The translations under genes were made by a program, and so were the position numbers. The notes beneath the pieces are model-generated. The model made no database searches. It worked only from the letters and a program-made list of their open reading frames with translations, and was not told the DNA's origin. Of a DNA stretch of 17,501 nucleotides, positions 13,995-17,501 are shown in pieces. The DNA comes from an uncultured Bacillota bacterium (GTDB taxonomy: Bacteria; Bacillota; Limnochordia; Limnochordales; ZCTH02-B6). The DNA lies in assembly GCA_937916565.1 (NCBI GenBank), contig CALFSR010000181.1, positions 1-17,501 on the forward strand, given 5' to 3'. Numbering within the stretch: the stretch's first letter is position 1; each line of letters starts with the position of its first letter.

Positions 13995-15137
13995 ATGGAA
14001 ACGGGGCGGCGAGGAGGCTGGCGCTTAAGCGGCGTGTTGGTGCTCGCGGCGGCCTTGGCCGTAGCGTGGGTGACCGGCGCTGAGTTTGCCGCCAAGCACC
14101 AGCCCGATGCAATCATCCCTGGGCCGGGCGTTACGGCCGTGGGGCGCTTAAGCGACTACCATAAGGGGCTGGCCGGCGGCCCCGGCGACACCGACGTCTA
14201 CATCCTGGAAGGTGCGCAGCCGGGCGCGACGGTGCTGGTGCTCGGCGGAACCCACCCGGACGAGTTTGCCGGTCTTATGGCCGCTGTGCTGCTGGTGGAG
14301 CGGGCCGAGGTCCAGCAGGGCCGGCTCATCGTCATCCCCCAGGCCAACGCCAGCGGCTTTACCCACAACTTGGCCGGGGAAGGCCATCCTGCCTATATCG
14401 ACATCGAAACCCCGGGCGGGACCCGGCGATTTCGCTACGGCGCCCGGGCCACCAATCCGGTTCACCAGTGGCCCGACCCGGACGTGTACGTGCAGGCGTC
14501 GGGACAGCAGCTTTCCGGTTCGGAAACCCGCAACTTGAACCGTGCCTACCCCGGCCGGGCCGACGGTACCTTGACCGAGCAGGTCGCCTACGCCGTCATG
14601 CGCCTCATCGAGCAGGAAAACGTCGCCATGGCCTTTGACCTGCATGAGGCGTCGCCCGAGTATCCCGTCATTAACACCATCGTCGCACACCCCCGGATGA
14701 TGGAGCTCGCCGTCATGGCCATGATGGACCTGGAGATGCAGGGCATCGCCATCGGCCTGGAGCAGTCGCCCGCGGCGCTGAGGGGCTTGAGCCACCGGGA
14801 ATGGGGCGATTTCACGGACACTTTGGCGGCCCTCTTTGAGAGCGCGAATCCCGCCCAGGGCCGGCTGCGGGGCCGCACCGACGCCGAGTTGGTCCTGGAA
14901 GGCAAAGACGAGCAGTACGAGCGGGCGGCGAAGCTGGGGCGCCTCTACGTGCCCTTTGGGCCGGAAGGCCACCCCATCGAGTCGCGGGTCGGCCGGCACT
15001 TGTCGACGCTCCAGGCGTTTTTCGGCATGCATAGCCTGTTCAACCCGTTGGACGGCATCGTCGTGACGGGCGTTCCGGGGTACAACGAACTGCTGGCCAA
15101 TGGATTGGGAGCCTACCTCCAGTCCCCGCAGAGGTGA
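13995..15137 (+). CDS. Membrane-anchored succinylglutamate desuccinylase/aspartoacylase-family zinc hydrolase
   Basis: The 380-residue protein starts at ATG 13995 behind GAGGGGG. An N-terminal hydrophobic segment (about residues 11-29) makes it secreted or membrane-anchored. The zinc site is visible: HxxE in GGTHPDEFAG (His87, Glu90) and the third ligand in DLHEAS (His217). The family's substrate-binding motif, usually D.NR, is NLNRAYPG here (Asn180 to Arg183). Known relatives remove acyl groups from N-succinylglutamate, N-acetylaspartate and similar compounds, and most act in the cytoplasm (family knowledge). An exported form would act on extracellular substrate, such as acylated amino acids or glutamyl chains near PgsW. 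That is inference. It is closely related to the truncated gene at 16978-17501, sharing PGxADGTLTEQ, ENVxxAFDLHEAS and the GLSHREWGD block. Confidence 0.87.
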   Translation: METGRRGGWRLSGVLVLAAALAVAWVTGAEFAAKHQPDAIIPGPGVTAVGRLSDYHKGLAGGPGDTDVYILEGAQPGATVLVLGGTHPDEFAGLMAAVLLVERAEVQQGRLIVIPQANASGFTHNLAGEGHPAYIDIETPGGTRRFRYGARATNPVHQWPDPDVYVQASGQQLSGSETRNLNRAYPGRADGTLTEQVAYAVMRLIEQENVAMAFDLHEASPEYPVINTIVAHPRMMELAVMAMMDLEMQGIAIGLEQSPAALRGLSHREWGDFTDTLAALFESANPAQGRLRGRTDAELVLEGKDEQYERAAKLGRLYVPFGPEGHPIESRVGRHLSTLQAFFGMHSLFNPLDGIVVTGVPGYNELLANGLGAYLQSPQR

Positions 15138-15230
15138 GGCAGACAGCGGCCCCGGCGCTGGCCGATCGCGGCCAAGCATGGACGACGGCCGCCCGGACAG
15201 GGACGGCGAGCATTTGGAGGCGCTTCGGCT

Positions 15231-16550
15231 TTGAGTGAAGCAGTGCTGTTCATCGTGATGGTGGTCGCGTTCATAGCGCTCGCCGCAGCCCGGCTGCCGG
15301 TTTCCTTATCGCTTTTGGGCGCGGCCGCGCTCGGGGCGCTGCTCGGCGGAGAGGGCCTTGCCCTGCGCCACTTGGTGGAAGGCAGCTTTCTGTATCTGGA
15401 CGCGCTGCTCATCATCGTGACCGCCATGGCGTTTATGGCCGCCATGCGTACGTCGGGTGCGTTGGCCGACATCGCCCGGCAGCTGGTGCGGGCGTTTGGG
15501 AGCCGCCCGGTCGTCCTGCTGCCCGCGCTCATGCTCCTGGCCATGCTGCCGGGCATGTTGTCGGGGTCGTCGACGGCCTCCGTGCTGACGGCCGGCGCGT
15601 TGGTCGGGCCGGTCTTGATGGCCCTCGGGCTCGATAAGCGGCGGGCGGGCGCCTTCATCGCCATGGGCGGCGTCTACGGCCTGGTGGCTCCTCCGGTGAA
15701 CCTGCCGGTTATGATTATCGGGGCAGGCATCGATATTCCCTACGTCGGTTTTGAAGGGCCCCTGCTCTTGGCGTCGGTACCCGTGGCTATTCTCACCGCC
15801 TACATCGTCGGCTGGCCGCTTTTGCGGCGCGGCGGGGCGCAAGTGCAGGTTGCCTTGGATGCCATGGAGGAGGCTGCGGCCCACAGCCACGAGGGCGGTC
15901 CGGGCGAGCTGCTCACCGCCGCAGCATCCAGCAGCCGGCCAGGCATGCCGCTTACCGGGTTTTGGGCGTGGGCACCCCTCTTGTGGGTGGTGCTGTCCAT
16001 GGCGGCGAGCCGGCTGGCAGTCTCCTGGCTGCCGGACCTGGGGCTTGCTCTCACGTTTGCCGTCGGCGCCCTCGTCACTTTTCTCGTCAGCCGGGTGCCG
16101 GGTTGGCTCGGCGCCGTGCGGGGCGCCCTGCGGCAGGCCTTGCCCGTGCTGGGCATTCTCGTAGGCGTCGGAGCGTTCATCCAGGTGATGACCCTCATCG
16201 GAGGGCGCGGCTGGATGGTGGTCAGCTTTCTGAGCTTGCCGGCTGCGTTGCTGTACGCCGCGGCGGGGTTGGGCGTCCCGCTCTTTGGCGCCGTATCCGC
16301 GTACGGCGCTGCGTCGGTGCTGGGCGTGCCGCTGGTGCTCGCGTTCCTTGACACCGGCAACGTGATCGTTATCGTTTCTGCCATCTCGCTTCTGGCTGCG
16401 TTGGGTGACCTTATGCCGCCGACGGCCCTGGCGGGCATCTTTGCGGCACAAGTCGTGGGCGAGCGTCAATACGGCCGGATCTTGGCCGTCTGCGCGCCGC
16501 TGGCCCTGTTGACCATCGCGTACGCCGTCGGCATGATCTTGCTGGCGTAA
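15231..16550 (+). CDS. DctM-like TRAP transporter large permease subunit
   Basis: The 439-residue product is a polytopic membrane protein with roughly twelve hydrophobic segments. It shows features of the DctM family: a conserved MLPGMLSGSSTASVLTAGAL stretch, then the GGVYGLVAPPVNLPVM motif, and near the C-terminus GDLMPPTALAGIFAAQ. Its length is close to the usual 420-430 residues. DctM subunits import dicarboxylates or other organic acids together with a four-helix DctQ subunit and an extracytoplasmic DctP binding protein (family knowledge). Neither partner is seen in this window. The start is TTG 15231, with GGAGG at 15216-15220. The only gene directly after it is a 50-residue membrane protein. 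Uptake of a product of the neighbouring hydrolase is a reasonable guess. A related permease of the same superfamily is not excluded. Confidence 0.8.
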   Translation: MSEAVLFIVMVVAFIALAAARLPVSLSLLGAAALGALLGGEGLALRHLVEGSFLYLDALLIIVTAMAFMAAMRTSGALADIARQLVRAFGSRPVVLLPALMLLAMLPGMLSGSSTASVLTAGALVGPVLMALGLDKRRAGAFIAMGGVYGLVAPPVNLPVMIIGAGIDIPYVGFEGPLLLASVPVAILTAYIVGWPLLRRGGAQVQVALDAMEEAAAHSHEGGPGELLTAAASSSRPGMPLTGFWAWAPLLWVVLSMAASRLAVSWLPDLGLALTFAVGALVTFLVSRVPGWLGAVRGALRQALPVLGILVGVGAFIQVMTLIGGRGWMVVSFLSLPAALLYAAAGLGVPLFGAVSAYGAASVLGVPLVLAFLDTGNVIVIVSAISLLAALGDLMPPTALAGIFAAQVVGERQYGRILAVCAPLALLTIAYAVGMILLA

Positions 16551-16570
16551 GGACGGGGAGGAGAGCGTCC

Positions 16571-16723
16571 ATGGACGTCATCATGTTGCTGTACAGGGTG
16601 CTGGCGCTCCTGGTGGCCGTCGGGTGCGCCGTGGAGGTTCTTACCCAGCGCCGCCTGCGGGACCAAGTCGTGGCGGCCGTCGTCCTCGTCCCGCTCCTGC
16701 TGCGGTTTCTCCTCATCAAGTAG
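16571..16723 (+). CDS. Small (50-residue) two-helix membrane protein
   Basis: This 50-codon frame, ATG 16571 to TAG 16721-16723, is too short for ordinary gene finding but has a strong GGGGAGGAG at 16555-16563 seven bases upstream. It lies 20 bases after the permease stop. The product is almost all hydrophobic. One helix spans about residues 4-24 (start MDVIMLLYRV), then a charged turn (TQRRLRDQ, residues 25-32), and a second helix fills 33-48, ending in IK. It has no family I recognise. Its position directly behind a DctM-like permease that lacks DctQ makes a small companion subunit the best guess. The full four-helix DctQ fold does not fit in 50 residues. Confidence 0.7.
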   Translation: MDVIMLLYRVLALLVAVGCAVEVLTQRRLRDQVVAAVVLVPLLLRFLLIK

Positions 16724-16977
16724 GCTGCGCTGCCCCGCCGAATCGCGGCAGCGGGCGAACCGGCTCCATGGCTTGCCATGCGATAGGGCTCACAATGCGA
16801 TAGGGCTCATGGTGCGAGTTCATCGTGTACAGCAAAAGAGGTGGCCGCCATCGGCCACCTCTTTGCTGTCTGTTGTCGAGTCGTTGTCCGTTGTCGAGTC
16901 GTGTAACGTGCCTGCCTGTGGGGGCGAACCCTAAGGTTTCCGGCCGCCGGCGTGGGTCTTGGTCCCGTCCCTGAGAC
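16724..16977. other. Convergent intergenic region (254 bases) with repeats and a terminator
   Basis: This stretch has no supported gene. CGCTGCC at 16728-16734 and GGCAGCG at 16747-16753 could pair, but no T-tract follows. A 15-base direct repeat (ATGCGATAGGGCTCA) occurs at 16778-16792 and 16795-16809. A 13-base repeat (GTTGTCGAGTCGT) occurs at 16872-16884 and 16890-16902. The long hairpin at 16831-16867 separates these repeats. The stretch 16903-16977 shows nothing I can identify. Confidence 0.7.
16831..16867. terminator. Long, near-perfect hairpin, probable bidirectional terminator
   Basis: AGCAAAAGAGGTGGCC at 16831-16846 pairs with GGCCACCTCTTTGCT at 16853-16867, with a single bulged A and a six-base loop. 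The stem is 15 pairs. The flanking A's on the left and T's on the right would give T-rich ends on both strands, but the tracts are short and partly within the stem. It lies between two converging transcripts. Confidence 0.65.
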
Positions 16978-17501
16978 TTACGGCCGGGCGGTCGGCGTGT
17001 TGAGCCAAGGGCCTATGCCGTCCCGTATGAGGTCCGCGTAGGTGGGCACGCCTTCGTAGGTCATGGGCGGCAGGCCCAGAAGCTCCGTGGCGTCCAGGAC
17101 CGCCCGGATGGCGGCCAACTGCCGGCCGACCCGGTCATACAGCGGGTTCACCGGGTCGTTGACCGGATCCTGGTTGGGCACGCCCGGCGTCTGGCCGGGG
17201 TTGGGGGTTTCCGTGAGAAACGCGAGCGCCTTCGTGTGGTCACCCCACTCCCGGTGGCTCAAGCCCCGGAACTCGGGCCGCGACTGCTCCAAGTTGAAGT
17301 GCAGGCCTTGGCCGCTCAGGTCCAGGATGGCGTACACGGCCGGCTCCATGGCCCGCTCGTGGGCGACCAGGGTGTTGGCCAACCGGGAACCGACGCTGGC
17401 TTCATGCAGGTCAAAGGCGATGTCGACGTTCTCTTGGATGAGCAGTTGCACGATGGCGTACGAAATCTGCTCGGTCAGCGTCCCGTCGGCCTTGCCGGGG
17501 T
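16978..17501 (-). CDS. Second succinylglutamate desuccinylase/aspartoacylase-family protein (5' end outside window)
   Basis: The frame reads in from the right edge and stops at TAA (16978-16980). Only the C-terminal half is visible, about 173 residues. It opens with PGKADGTLTEQISYA, which aligns directly with PGRADGTLTEQVAYA of the gene at 13995. It then has the zinc-ligand motif DLHEAS, with the His codon at 17404-17406. Shared blocks include ENVDIAFDLHEAS, GLSHREWGD, RVGRQLAAIRA and a final YADLIRDGIGPWL. It lacks the roughly 20-residue insert that the first copy carries before GRLYVPFGPEG and has a Pro/Asn-rich stretch (TPGVPNQDPVNDPVNP) there instead. A GTG at 17449-17451 is internal to the fold and is not the start. 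This is a paralogue in convergent orientation, and its promoter lies outside the window. Confidence 0.85.
   Translation of the reverse strand, partial: PGKADGTLTEQISYAIVQLLIQENVDIAFDLHEASVGSRLANTLVAHERAMEPAVYAILDLSGQGLHFNLEQSRPEFRGLSHREWGDHTKALAFLTETPNPGQTPGVPNQDPVNDPVNPLYDRVGRQLAAIRAVLDATELLGLPPMTYEGVPTYADLIRDGIGPWLNTPTARP

Noticed and set aside
15178..15234. Eighteen-codon frame ending on the TTG start of the permease
   Set aside because: The overlap would suit a coupled leader peptide, but there is no ribosome binding site before its ATG and no codon pattern suggesting attenuation.
16728..16753. Hairpin after the small membrane protein gene as a terminator
   Set aside because: The seven-pair stem is not followed by a T-tract. 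The better candidate is the hairpin at 16831-16867.

Overview
The window is a gene-dense, high-GC bacterial segment (roughly two-thirds G+C by eye) with GTG and TTG starts, strong GGAGG-type ribosome binding sites and many stop/start overlaps. The mix suggests a high-GC, probably diderm member of the Bacillota (Limnochordia- or Symbiobacteria-like). Pointers are a PgsW-family poly-gamma-glutamate system protein, a CitB/DcuR-like response regulator, an HlyD/MacA-like adaptor with TolC-family partners, and sigma-A-like TTGACA/TATAAT promoters. That taxonomic placement is inference, not proof.

Region 1 (1-8727, all +) opens with the 3' part of a CBS-containing site-2 (M50) protease. It is followed by a tightly packed six-gene export operon: two different MacB/FtsX-type permeases, a HlyD/MacA-type membrane-fusion protein with a long proline-rich cytoplasmic tail, a MacB/LolD-type ATPase, and two tandem TolC-family proteins. 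The four junctions after the second permease overlap (by 1 to 17 bases), implying translational coupling. The two TolC-like proteins differ: the first appears to lack both beta-hairpins of the outer-membrane barrel, and the second keeps beta-like segments. A hairpin plus T-tract at 8741-8784 ends the operon.

Region 2 (8798-10373, -) is a convergent CNNM/CorC-type transporter gene with its own clear promoter (TTGACA-N17-TATTGT on the minus strand) and a leader of about 130 bases.

Region 3 (10584-16723, all +) is the most unusual part. It holds PgsW without the PgsB/PgsC synthase, then a multi-pass membrane histidine kinase with its own internal promoter and a CitB/DcuR-type response regulator. 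After these come a membrane-anchored succinylglutamate desuccinylase/aspartoacylase-family zinc enzyme, a DctM-like TRAP large permease without visible DctP/DctQ partners, and a 50-residue two-helix membrane protein. A second, paralogous desuccinylase-family gene enters on the minus strand at the right edge (16978-17501, truncated), separated by a near-perfect bidirectional hairpin at 16831-16867. A plausible reading is a regulated module that senses, hydrolyses and imports a glutamyl polymer or an acylated amino acid at the cell surface. The substrate is not shown by the sequence.

I saw no tRNA, rRNA, CRISPR array, insertion sequence or phage gene.
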